A stretch of DNA of 36,622 bases, taken from Clostridia bacterium (GTDB taxonomy: Bacteria; Bacillota; Clostridia; Oscillospirales; Acutalibacteraceae). Each line of letters starts with the position of its first letter. Positions within the stretch are counted from its first letter, which is position 1. The notes beneath the pieces were generated by a model, which made no database searches, was not told the DNA's origin, and saw nothing but the letters and a program-made list of their open reading frames with translations. Location: contig JAFXCH010000053.1 in the NCBI GenBank assembly GCA_017516485.1, positions 1-36,622 of the forward strand. The letters are read 5' to 3'. The position numbers and the translations under genes are program-made. Below are positions 16,070-21,715 of this stretch, piece by piece.

Positions 16070-16831
16070 TTGTCAACTGAATTTGAAATAAGTAACGAGC
16101 GGCTTGCCGTTCTTATTCAGCAAGGCCACAAAGAATTATACGAGCGGCTATGGGAACAGACAAAGAAATTCTTAAAATTGCAAGCATTTAAATACTATTC
16201 TCAGTACCGTGCAATGTTTGACGGTGCAGGGGTTGTTCTTGAGGATTGTTATCAGTCGTGTTTCCTTGCTCTTGTGGATGCTGTAAATGCTTATGACATA
16301 ACATCCGGCTTTTCTCTGCTTGCGTACACAAAATATCCGTTAACAAATCATTTGAAGGCGCTCATAAGCTCAAGCCGTGGTGAAAAGATAGAGCCGCTCA
16401 ATTTGTCGCTCAGCATTGATGCGGCAATAGATAACGCTGATGAGAGCGGAAACACTCTGACATTTGCTGATACTCTGATAGATGAAGCAGCGGCTGAAGC
16501 ATTCGATTATGCAGAAAGAGAAATAGTGAGTGAGCATTTGAGCGGAATATTATCAGAAATATGCTCCCGTTTGAATTGGCAAGAACAAAGGGTAATAACT
16601 ATGTTCTTTTACCAAAACATTGGAATAGCGCAAATTTCAGATTTTTTAGGCTGTGATGCAAGCCGAGTGAAACGTCACGCTCTGCATCTGTTACGGCGAT
16701 ATATCCGCAAATACAAGGCTTGCTTAGGTGATTTTGATAATTATTACCGTGCTGTTGGTGTGAGAGCCTTTCAAGAGCAGTGCGGCAGCAGTGTTGAGCT
16801 TGCGGCTGAGCGGATATCATCTTTTGATTGA
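16070..16831 (+). CDS. Sigma-70-like regulator
   Basis: The 253-residue protein has a region-2-like part (about 45-115: EDCYQSCFLALVDAVNAYDITSGFSLLAYTKYPLTNHLKALI) and a region-4 helix-turn-helix (about 165-220: LNWQEQRVITMFFYQNIGIAQISDFLGCDASRVKRHALHLLRRYIRK). It is therefore an RNA polymerase sigma factor-like regulator. Such genes occur in Firmicute integrative elements and phages, where they drive late or transfer functions. The start is TTG at 16070, 6 bases after GGGGTG. It is the last gene of the rightward block; a hairpin built from two GAGCGGC copies follows at 16862-16893. Confidence 0.75.
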   Translation: MSTEFEISNERLAVLIQQGHKELYERLWEQTKKFLKLQAFKYYSQYRAMFDGAGVVLEDCYQSCFLALVDAVNAYDITSGFSLLAYTKYPLTNHLKALISSSRGEKIEPLNLSLSIDAAIDNADESGNTLTFADTLIDEAAAEAFDYAEREIVSEHLSGILSEICSRLNWQEQRVITMFFYQNIGIAQISDFLGCDASRVKRHALHLLRRYIRKYKACLGDFDNYYRAVGVRAFQEQCGSSVELAAERISSFD

Positions 16832-16861
16832 TGAGTAATGCACAAGTATTAAGAAAGATTT

Positions 16862-16893
16862 TGAGCGGCAAACCGCAATAGGCAAGCCGCTCA
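16862..16893. terminator. Hairpin formed by opposed GAGCGGC copies
   Basis: TGAGCGGC (16862-16869) pairs with GCCGCTCA (16886-16893). It lies between the convergent genes ending at 16831 and 16902 and probably terminates both. The arms are two copies of the island-wide hexamer. Confidence 0.6.
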
Positions 16894-16901
16894 GATATGT
16901 T

Positions 16902-17231
16902 TTATTCTTCTGTATATATAGGGTCAGTTGGTTTTGCTTTATGTCGGTTTTCCTTTAACCATTGCTTGAGCTCTTCAATAGTTTGATATACGTCCTCGTC
17001 AGTGTACCACTCAGGATGTTTAAGACGGCTCATAAGAGCTCCGTACTGCCATCTGTAATCAGATTCAGTTTCAATAACGGGCAGCGGAGTGCTTAAACCT
17101 AAATCCGGGAATGTCATGTATTCTTTTACGGGGATATCAACACCGCCGATATTATACGTCGCACCGAGCGGCGCAGGAATAACATTATTCTGATTTGAGC
17201 GGAATATCGGGGTGGTTGCTGTACTTATCAT
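16902..17231 (-). CDS. Unknown 109-residue island protein
   Basis: I do not recognise this gene. The product is 109 residues, acidic toward the C-terminus, without signal peptide or membrane segment. Visible features are a Pro/Ile-rich N-terminal half (VIPAPLGATYNIGGVDIPVKEYMTFPDLGLSTPLPVI) and a helical C-terminal half with Trp-rich WQYGALMSRLKHPEWYTDEDVYQTIEELKQWLKENRHK. AAAGGAG lies about 9 bases before the start. It is transcribed leftward, opposite to the replication block, downstream of another unknown small gene, so it could be island cargo. A rightward promoter (17249-17277) overlaps its upstream region. Confidence 0.65.
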   Translation of the reverse strand: MISTATTPIFRSNQNNVIPAPLGATYNIGGVDIPVKEYMTFPDLGLSTPLPVIETESDYRWQYGALMSRLKHPEWYTDEDVYQTIEELKQWLKENRHKAKPTDPIYTEE

Positions 17232-17248
17232 AATTTAAAACTCCTTTA

Positions 17249-17277
17249 TTGACATTTCGGAGCGGATAAGCTATAAT
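17249..17277 (+). promoter_or_regulatory. Strong rightward promoter with no obvious gene
   Basis: TTGACA (17249-17254), 17 bases, then TATAAT (17272-17277) match consensus fully. The spacer contains one GAGCGG copy. No open frame follows closely; a transcript would run antisense through the 17351-17536 gene toward the 17734 regulator. Confidence 0.6.
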
Positions 17278-17293
17278 ATAACTAACCGCTCCG
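17258..17293. repeat. Inverted repeat of GAGCGG copies around a promoter -10
   Basis: CGGAGCGG (17258-17265) and CCGCTCCG (17286-17293) are an 8-bp inverted repeat whose loop contains the TATAAT of the rightward promoter. It could be a regulator site or a hairpin. Confidence 0.5.
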
Positions 17294-17350
17294 GCGGTGT
17301 TTTATGGGCTGTTTGTAGTGCTTTCCAGGGCGGTTACAAGCAGCTTTGTT

Positions 17351-17536
17351 TTATTCGGTATCGAGCGGAAAATCAATATTACCGAATCCTATGATATACT
17401 CACTGCGGAATAATTCATTTTCAAATGAAAATCTTATTTCAGTGTTTTCCGCTGCGGTCTTTGCGCTGTTCGGCTTCTTTGCCGGCGGTGTTCTTTTCGG
17501 GTTACGCTTTTTCTTATTGCGTTTTTGCTTTGACAT
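17351..17536 (-). CDS. Unknown small basic/acidic protein (61 aa)
   Basis: The first 22 residues are strongly basic (SKQKRNKKKRNPKRTPPAKK), followed by an acidic, aromatic C-terminal half (ENELFRSEYIIGFGNIDFP). No family is recognised. AAAGGAGTGA lies about 7 bases upstream of the ATG, which supports translation. Its upstream region is shared with the divergent 17734 regulator and holds the three 19-bp operators, one of which (17568-17586) overlaps the likely leftward promoter (TATAAT at 17564-17559). It is probably co-regulated with that small regulator and possibly co-transcribed with the 16902 gene. Confidence 0.55.
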   Translation of the reverse strand: MSKQKRNKKKRNPKRTPPAKKPNSAKTAAENTEIRFSFENELFRSEYIIGFGNIDFPLDTE

Positions 17537-17567
17537 TTGTTATCACTCCTTTGCTGTGATTATATTG

Positions 17568-17655
17568 TACACCAAATATCTGTGTATGTCTATTGACATA
17601 TAATACGAATTATACACTGAATATTTGTGCATATTATACATTGAAAATCAGTGTA
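17568..17655. promoter_or_regulatory. Three 19-bp operator sites
   Basis: Pseudo-palindromes TACACCAAATATCTGTGTA (17568-17586), TACACTGAATATTTGTGCA (17613-17631) and TACATTGAAAATCAGTGTA (17637-17655) fit TACAY-N9-GTGYA. Centre spacings are 45 and 24 bp. The first lies at the leftward promoter, and the third covers the -35 and spacer of the rightward promoter at 17641-17669. The neighbouring HTH proteins are the likely binders. Confidence 0.75.
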
Positions 17656-17669
17656 CAATATGCTATAAT
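17641..17669 (+). promoter_or_regulatory. Promoter of the small XRE regulators
   Basis: TTGAAA (17641-17646), 17 bases, then TATAAT (17664-17669). The third 19-bp operator overlaps it, implying repression. Confidence 0.75.
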
Positions 17670-17733
17670 GAGGACAATGAAAAAGGATTTTTTTCGAGTG
17701 CCGCTCGGAAATATAGAAAAAGGAGCGATTATA

Positions 17734-17946
17734 ATGCCCGTTGTGTATAAAATAGATGTGCTTTCTGCTCTGAAAGAGAAAGGCTATTCGACATATAGAT
17801 TAAGAAAAGAGAAGATTTTAGGCGAAAGTGTCATTCAGCAACTTCGAAACGGTGAGGCTGTAAGTTGGAGTAATATTGCTCGTTTATGTGATTTGTTAGA
17901 TTGTCAAATCGGAGACATTTTGGAATATACACCTGATGATAAGTAA
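17734..17946 (+). CDS. Small XRE-type regulator (70 aa)
   Basis: A single helix-turn-helix domain of the short Cro/YozG type: KIDVLSALKEKGYSTYRLRKEKILGESVIQQLRNGEAVSWSNIARLCDLLDCQIGDILEY. ATG at 17734 is chosen because AGGAG lies 8 bases upstream. The longer in-frame versions from 17593 would start upstream of, or inside, the promoter. It is the first gene after the triple-operator promoter, so autorepression is likely. A second small HTH gene follows after 33 bases. Confidence 0.8.
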   Translation: MPVVYKIDVLSALKEKGYSTYRLRKEKILGESVIQQLRNGEAVSWSNIARLCDLLDCQIGDILEYTPDDK

Positions 17947-17979
17947 ACCGCTCCAACAAGCAGAAAAGGAGTTTTTTGA

Positions 17980-18195
17980 ATGTCGGCATCAGCAGCGATA
18001 AAACAAAGACTTTCTGAATTGAATATGACACAAACAGAGTTAGCGACAGCAATCGGAACTACTCGACAGAATTTAGCTAATAAAATGAGCAGAGATAATT
18101 TTTCCGCTCAAGAGTTGTGTGTTATTGGTGCTGTATTAGGGGTAAAACTTGTTTTGCTCGATAATACCGGCAAAGAGTACAACATTGAATATTAA
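17980..18195 (+). CDS. Small XRE-type regulator (71 aa)
   Basis: A 71-residue Cro/CI-like helix-turn-helix protein: IKQRLSELNMTQTELATAIGTTRQNLANKMSRDNFSAQELCVIGAVLGVKLVLLD. A preceding AAAAGGAG supports the start. It is in the same transcription unit as the 17734 gene. A short CCGCT-CA-AGCGG hairpin followed by TTTT at 18260-18275 may end this unit. Having two different small HTH proteins under one operator set suggests a switch, but their targets are unknown. Confidence 0.8.
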   Translation: MSASAAIKQRLSELNMTQTELATAIGTTRQNLANKMSRDNFSAQELCVIGAVLGVKLVLLDNTGKEYNIEY

Positions 18196-18259
18196 GCCGC
18201 TCAGATTGATTGATATAACGAAACAACTCGAATAATTGTTATGATGTTGGATAATTTAG

Positions 18260-18275
18260 CCGCTCAAGCGGTTTT
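18260..18275 (+). terminator. Short hairpin after the regulator genes
   Basis: CCGCT (18260-18264) and AGCGG (18267-18271) with a two-base loop, followed by TTTT. It is a weak terminator candidate; its left arm is one GAGCGG-family copy. Confidence 0.4.
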
Positions 18276-18348
18276 GAGTATAATTTGTATATCCCGAACA
18301 CTCGAACAGAAACAAAAGCAAATAACAGCCTATTTTGATAATAATTAA

Positions 18349-18381
18349 AGCCGCTCATTCTTTCATCAGAACGGGCGGCTT
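18349..18381. repeat. Inverted repeat in the non-coding right part of the island
   Basis: AAGCCGC (18349-18355) pairs with GCGGCTT (18375-18381). The stretch 18276-18440 otherwise shows no supported gene; the open frame on the minus strand lacks a ribosome binding site. Confidence 0.4.
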
Positions 18382-18445
18382 CTATACGGTAAGGGGGATT
18401 TATAACTATAATATCAATAAATTGCACTAAATAGGGTTAAAATGG

Positions 18446-18474
18446 TTGACAAAGGCACATCCTGTGCATATAAT
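18446..18474 (+). promoter_or_regulatory. Promoter of the antitoxin RNA
   Basis: TTGACA (18446-18451), 17 bases, then TATAAT (18469-18474), a full consensus promoter. Transcription would begin at about 18481, the first base of GTAAGGTGTTG. Confidence 0.75.
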
Positions 18475-18480
18475 AAAAGT

Positions 18481-18563
18481 GTAAGGTGTTGCCGATAGAC
18501 GGTTAACCCCGATTGAATAGGAAAATAATCGCCTACTTTAGCGGAGTGGGGCGGTTATTTTTT
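18481..18563 (+). ncRNA. Probable antisense (antitoxin) RNA
   Basis: A short transcript of about 83 bases is predicted from the consensus promoter at 18446-18474 to the T-run after the 18522-18561 hairpin. It is complementary to the end of the toxin reading frame and the 3' end of the toxin mRNA. Its 5' end (GTAAGGTGTTG) is identical to that of the oppositely transcribed toxin mRNA (18709-18699). It also contains an AACCCC stretch that could pair with the toxin's GGGGGT ribosome binding site. Convergent overlapping RNAs sharing one terminator are the classic arrangement of Fst/RNAI-RNAII-type type I toxin-antitoxin loci. Predicted from sequence only. Confidence 0.65.
18522..18561. terminator. 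Shared bidirectional terminator of the toxin-antitoxin pair
   Basis: AAAATAATCGCC (18522-18533) pairs with GGCGGTTATTTT (18550-18561), a 12-bp stem with one wobble. Seven T follow on the plus strand. The toxin stop codon lies within the stem. Confidence 0.75.
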
Positions 18564-18626
18564 TATGCTCATTATGTAGCCTGTTGCTGCGATAAGTATA
18601 ACTACCACTATAGCAAGATACTCCAT
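18555..18626 (-). CDS. Probable type I toxin, 23-residue hydrophobic peptide
   Basis: ATG at 18626 opens a 23-codon frame ending TAA at 18557-18555. The peptide begins MEYLAIVVVILIA, forms one membrane-spanning hydrophobic stretch and ends SIKK. This is the build of Fst/holin-like type I toxins that act on the membrane. A strong AGGGGGTG site lies 6 bases upstream. A GAGGGC/GCCCTC hairpin (18648-18663) in the leader could hide it. The promoter at 18745-18717 has full consensus, and a complementary RNA is transcribed from the other side. In an island this would punish loss of the element. The toxin call rests on architecture, not on a database match. Confidence 0.65.
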   Translation of the reverse strand: MEYLAIVVVILIAATGYIMSIKK

Positions 18627-18716
18627 AGCATCACCCCCTGTTTATCAGAGGGCAAATGCCCTCTTTTGAATGAGGGCTAACCGCCTACCGTGTTATGACA
18701 ACACCTTACGAAGGAG

Positions 18717-18745
18717 ATTATAACCGCTCAGCTGATAAATGTCAA
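18717..18745 (-). promoter_or_regulatory. Promoter of the toxin mRNA
   Basis: On the minus strand TTGACA (18745-18740), 17 bases, then TATAAT (18722-18717). One GAGCGG copy (18724-18729) sits inside the spacer. The predicted start is at about 18710, again at GTAAGGTGTTG. Confidence 0.75.
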
Positions 18746-18760
18746 CAGAGCCGCTCAATT

Positions 18761-18811
18761 CTTGGTGTTTGTTTGGAGTTTATTTGGTGTTTATTTTAAC
18801 GTTTGGAGTTT
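18761..18811. repeat. Integrase arm-type sites, right end
   Basis: CTTGGTGTTT at 18761, TTTGGAGTTT at 18772, TTTGGTGTTT at 18783 and TTTGGAGTTT at 18802. The first three are 11 bp apart. They match the pair at 12397-12417 near the left end. Confidence 0.65.
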
Positions 18812-18910
18812 GTTTTTCGTGAAAGGTCGTGAAACGCATAGTGTCACAAAATGGCTCTGTATCAACATAAATTGACAGCTTGTGAAACTGTATGAAAGCT
18901 TTGTTACTCA

Positions 18911-18956
18911 ATTCGTAATGAGCAGGTCGCGTGTTCGAGTCACGTTTCCAGCTCCA
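18911..18956. repeat. Right attachment site (att core, 46 bp)
   Basis: Exact copy of the last 46 bases of tRNA-Thr (12268-12313), including the T arm and CCA. It marks the right boundary of the island. Confidence 0.93.
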
Positions 18957-18957
18957 T

Positions 18958-18997
18958 AAAAAGGTCACCTTTGTCTGCCGACGAAGGTGACCTTTTT
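18958..18997. terminator. Ancestral tRNA-Thr terminator, bidirectional
   Basis: An 18-bp stem (18958-18975 with 18980-18997, one G-T wobble) with a four-base loop and flanking A/T runs. It sits two bases after the right att site, as expected for the original tRNA terminator, and also faces the end of the leftward ABC transporter operon. Confidence 0.85.
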
Positions 18998-19007
18998 ATG
19001 GTATCCG

Positions 19008-19739
19008 TTATTGTTTTTTCATCTGCCTTAAAAACATTAAAACAGCAAGCAATGTTATAACTATTGTATACCCGACAACATAATACAGGTGTGTTGTGGA
19101 TTTGCCGAATGTTCCGTTTATTACGGCTCTTTGCAGCTCAACGGCGTGAACAAACGGAAGCAAATCTGCAATTTTTTTAAACGTTTCTCCTGCAAGTTCA
19201 ATATCAAACCATATCCCCGAAAGCCAGGCTGAAAGGTTGGTGAGCAATGCACCACAGATACCGCCTGCTTGTTTGGAGTTGAGAATACTGCCAAACAGCA
19301 GACCGAGAGAAATATAAAGAACAGATACGGGGATTAACAGCAAAACAGATTTTATGATATTGACCGTAACGGGCAAGCCGAGAAATACCGAAACAGTGTA
19401 ACAAACAACGCTCTGTGCCGTTGCTATAGGTATAATCGGCAGCATATAACCGAGAATGAAATCGGTTGCTTTGAGAGGTGTGGTGTAAAGCCGTTGCATT
19501 AAAGAGCTTTCTCTGTCCTTGGCAATAAGTGTTGCTGAAAATAAAGTCATAAACGAAAGACCGAATACCGTAATTCCGGGAGCAAGGCGCTCTATTCTGA
19601 ATAAATTTACCGGTACATTGGACTGAATTGCACTGAGCAGCAATAATAACACGACGGGAAAACCTAAACCGAAGAAAAGGTTAAGCGGTTCACGGATTAT
19701 TTCTTTTGCACATCTGCCTGAAAAGGTGAGGGTTTTCAT
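19008..19739 (-). CDS. ABC-2 type transporter permease
   Basis: A 243-residue integral membrane protein with about six hydrophobic segments (for example GLGFPVVLLLLLSAI, GITVFGLSFMTLFSATLI, VLLLIPVSVLYISLGLLFGSIL and YYVVGYTIVITLLAVLMFL at the C-terminus). The conserved stretch FGLSFMTLFSATLIAKDRESSLMQRLYTTPLKATDFILGYMLP is characteristic of ABC-2 permeases exporting drugs, lipids or peptides. It overlaps the upstream ATPase gene by 4 bases, so the two form one exporter. The substrate is unknown. Confidence 0.88.
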   Translation of the reverse strand: MKTLTFSGRCAKEIIREPLNLFFGLGFPVVLLLLLSAIQSNVPVNLFRIERLAPGITVFGLSFMTLFSATLIAKDRESSLMQRLYTTPLKATDFILGYMLPIIPIATAQSVVCYTVSVFLGLPVTVNIIKSVLLLIPVSVLYISLGLLFGSILNSKQAGGICGALLTNLSAWLSGIWFDIELAGETFKKIADLLPFVHAVELQRAVINGTFGKSTTHLYYVVGYTIVITLLAVLMFLRQMKKQ

Positions 19740-20464
19740 TTTTCTCCCTCCTTTACGACAGCAATAAATGCATCTTCAAACGAGTTTGCATTTGTCTTTT
19801 TTATAATTTCCTGTACCGTACCTGTAATCAGCAACTTGCCGTCTCTCATTATGCCTACGGAGTCAGAGAGTGTTTCGGCCTCTTTCATATAATGGGTTGT
19901 AAGGATAATTGTAACCTTGCCTTTCAGTGCACGAATCGTATCCCAAAGCTCACTGCGTGCAATTACGTCAAGTCCCAGAGTAGGCTCATCGAGAAAAAGT
20001 ATCGACGGTTCGCTTATAAGTGCCATGGCAATACTCAGCCTGCGCTGCATACCGCCCGACAACTTACCTGCTTTTTTATTCAGTATGTTTTGCAAACCGA
20101 ATTGCTCGGCAAGTTCAATTGTTTTTGCCTTGCGATAATCTTTTGAAAATCCGTATATACCGCACATAAACTCAAGGTTTTCCTTGACCGAAAGTTTGGG
20201 CGCAACAGCGGTTTCCTGCGGCAAAACACCTATAATCTGTTTGACATCGGCCGCTCTGTCTTTTATGCTGTACGTGTCTACAAAAGCATCTCCGCTTGTA
20301 GGTTTTGTGAGGCAGGAAAGCATTTTGACTGTTGTTGTTTTTCCTGCTCCGTTGACACCCAGCAAAGCAAACAGTGTACCTTGCTCAATCTGTAAATTCA
20401 GCTTGTCAACTGCAACGGTATCTTTGTACTTCTTTGTTAAGTTAACAGTTTTGATTGCTACCAT
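19736..20464 (-). CDS. ABC transporter ATP-binding protein (ABC-2 exporter)
   Basis: A 242-residue nucleotide-binding subunit with Walker A GVNGAGKTT (about 36-44), a Q-loop region (VLPQETAVAPKLSVKENL), signature LSGGMQRRLS, Walker B ILFLDEPTLGLD and the switch histidine in TTHYMKEAE. This composition is typical of the CcmA/DrrA/NatA-like ABC-2 group. It energises the permease encoded immediately downstream with a 4-base overlap. A TATACT -10 lies at 20498-20493, but no good -35 is seen. Confidence 0.93.
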   Translation of the reverse strand: MVAIKTVNLTKKYKDTVAVDKLNLQIEQGTLFALLGVNGAGKTTTVKMLSCLTKPTSGDAFVDTYSIKDRAADVKQIIGVLPQETAVAPKLSVKENLEFMCGIYGFSKDYRKAKTIELAEQFGLQNILNKKAGKLSGGMQRRLSIAMALISEPSILFLDEPTLGLDVIARSELWDTIRALKGKVTIILTTHYMKEAETLSDSVGIMRDGKLLITGTVQEIIKKTNANSFEDAFIAVVKEGEK

Positions 20465-20636
20465 AAGATTTCTCCCGTGTGTTGTTTTGTAAAGTATAGC
20501 ACGGCCTTAATGAAAAATCATTGCATTTTTTTTAATCGGCAGTTTTTTGTTGCTATTCGGTTGAATTTAAAATCATTGAACTTTTGGTTGCGTTATGATA
20601 TATTCTATTTATATAAGCAGACAGGAGCAATAAAGA

Positions 20637-21215
20637 ATGAAAAAGTTATTATACATTGATGCCTGCATCAGGGATGAGCAGTCAAGAACGAAAAGAATCG
20701 CAACACCTGTAATTGAAGCGTTAAAGCAAAGATATGAAGTACAGACATTGGTTATTAATGAGCTTGACCTTAGTATTGTCAGAAAAGAGCTTGTGACAAA
20801 GCGTACAAGCGGTGATATTGATATGCAGGTTATGGAGTGGGCAGAAAGTGTGCGCGATGCAGACCGAATCGTTATTGCTGCACCTTTTTGGGATATGTCT
20901 TTTCCTGCAGCTCTGAAGAATTTTTTTGAGCTGTGCTCGATTATGGATGTAACCTTCAAGACAGATGACAAAACCTGCTATGGCAACTGTAAAGCAGAAA
21001 AACTATTGTATATTACCAGCAGAGGAATGAATATCAGTACAGGTGATGAGTTAGAGCAGGCTACTCCGTATCTAAAAGCTTTGTCATGGCTTTGGGGTAT
21101 AGGTCCGATGCAGGTGATTTCGGTGCAGAATACGGATTACCTTCCTGCTTCGGAGATTGATAACAAAATCAATGAAGCAATTTCCGACGGCCTGAAAATT
21201 GCAGAGGATTTTTAA
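20637..21215 (+). CDS. FMN-dependent NADH-azoreductase-like flavoprotein
   Basis: A 192-residue flavodoxin-fold oxidoreductase of the AzoR/NQO2-like type. The N-terminal strand LLYIDACIRDEQSRT is the FMN phosphate-binding region, and APFWDMSFPAALKNFFE is the conserved AzoR motif. LLYITSRG and the C-terminal GIGPMQVISV strand complete the fold. Such enzymes reduce quinones, azo compounds or nitroaromatics using NADH. AGGAG lies upstream of the ATG. It is divergent from the ABC exporter and followed after 43 bases by an unrelated small membrane protein gene. Confidence 0.85.
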   Translation: MKKLLYIDACIRDEQSRTKRIATPVIEALKQRYEVQTLVINELDLSIVRKELVTKRTSGDIDMQVMEWAESVRDADRIVIAAPFWDMSFPAALKNFFELCSIMDVTFKTDDKTCYGNCKAEKLLYITSRGMNISTGDELEQATPYLKALSWLWGIGPMQVISVQNTDYLPASEIDNKINEAISDGLKIAEDF

Positions 21216-21258
21216 AGCTTATTTAAAAGTATTTATAAAAATTGACCGGAGGTTGTGA

Positions 21259-21600
21259 ATGAATCCGTCAACATATATACCGATAATAATTCTATGGATT
21301 ATCATATTTGTAATGCTCCGTAAACGAAAGAAAGCATTGATTATAAGAAAAATTATAAAGAAAAGAAAAACAGGAGATAATACGGAAATGAAAGAACTCG
21401 CAAAAAGATTTATTGATAAAGAATGTTTGATTAACTCGATAGACAGCCAATACGAAGGTGTGATTAAGGAAGTTACTGACGGTGCAATCCTTTTAGAAAA
21501 AGCAGGAAAGTCTGAAGTAATCAATCTTGATTTTGTTATTCGTATCAGAGAGTTTCCTAAAAACAAAAAGGGAAAGAAAAAATCGGTAGTGCTGGATTAA
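21259..21600 (+). CDS. Small membrane protein with conserved C-terminal domain (DUF6897-like)
   Basis: A 113-residue protein with an N-terminal membrane helix (about 6-20, YIPIIILWIIIFVML), a very basic linker (RKRKKALIIRKIIKKRK) and a C-terminal beta domain (LAKRFIDKECLINSIDSQYEGVIKEVTDGAILLEKAGKSEVINLDFVIRIREFP). I associate the latter with a clostridial domain of unknown function (DUF6897, from memory, not checked). The fold may be Sm-like, given the GxIxEVxDGxILLE pattern. A GGAGG site precedes the ATG. The function is unknown. Confidence 0.65.
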   Translation: MNPSTYIPIIILWIIIFVMLRKRKKALIIRKIIKKRKTGDNTEMKELAKRFIDKECLINSIDSQYEGVIKEVTDGAILLEKAGKSEVINLDFVIRIREFPKNKKGKKKSVVLD

Positions 21601-21633
21601 AAGCTAACTTAAACTTCATATATCAGCATTAAA

Positions 21634-21667
21634 AAACAACCTGACTTGTTTACAAGTCAGGTTGTTT
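21634..21667. terminator. Bidirectional terminator
   Basis: A 16-bp perfect stem (21634-21649 with 21652-21667) with a two-base loop and A/T runs outside. It lies between the convergent genes ending at 21600 and 21716. Confidence 0.88.
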
Positions 21668-21715
21668 GATTTTGCTTTCGTTAATCAAACGCATTAAAGC
21701 GTATGAAAGTTAAAC

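Larger units (their letters stand above)
12268..18956. mobile_element. 6.6-kb integrated genetic island in tRNA-Thr
   Basis: The island is bounded by exact 46-bp direct repeats of the tRNA 3' half. It carries a tyrosine integrase next to the left end, a repressor transcribed with it, and a divergent set of excisionase-like, replication-initiator-like and sigma-like genes. Small regulators and a probable toxin-antitoxin pair lie at the right end. No relaxase, conjugation, capsid or terminase gene is visible. The order matches minimal phage satellites (PICI-like) or small mobilizable islands; this comparison is inference. The whole island is densely marked by the hexamer GAGCGG, 41 copies on the two strands against 7 in the rest of the window. 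Confidence 0.9.

Noticed and set aside
18239-18427. Minus-strand open frame of 62 codons in the right part of the island
   Set aside because: It starts at a GTG without ribosome binding site, and the region is full of inverted repeats and GAGCGG copies.
18911-18956. Second tRNA gene at the right island end
   Set aside because: Only the 3' half of tRNA-Thr is present; the acceptor 5' strand and D arm are missing, so it is an attachment-site duplicate.
12268-18956. The island as a conjugative element or complete prophage
   Set aside because: No relaxase, coupling protein, secretion ATPase, terminase, capsid or tail gene could be found in any frame.
18780-18968. Minus-strand open frame across the right attachment site
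   Set aside because: It reads through the duplicated tRNA 3' half and the arm sites; it is a by-product of non-coding sequence.
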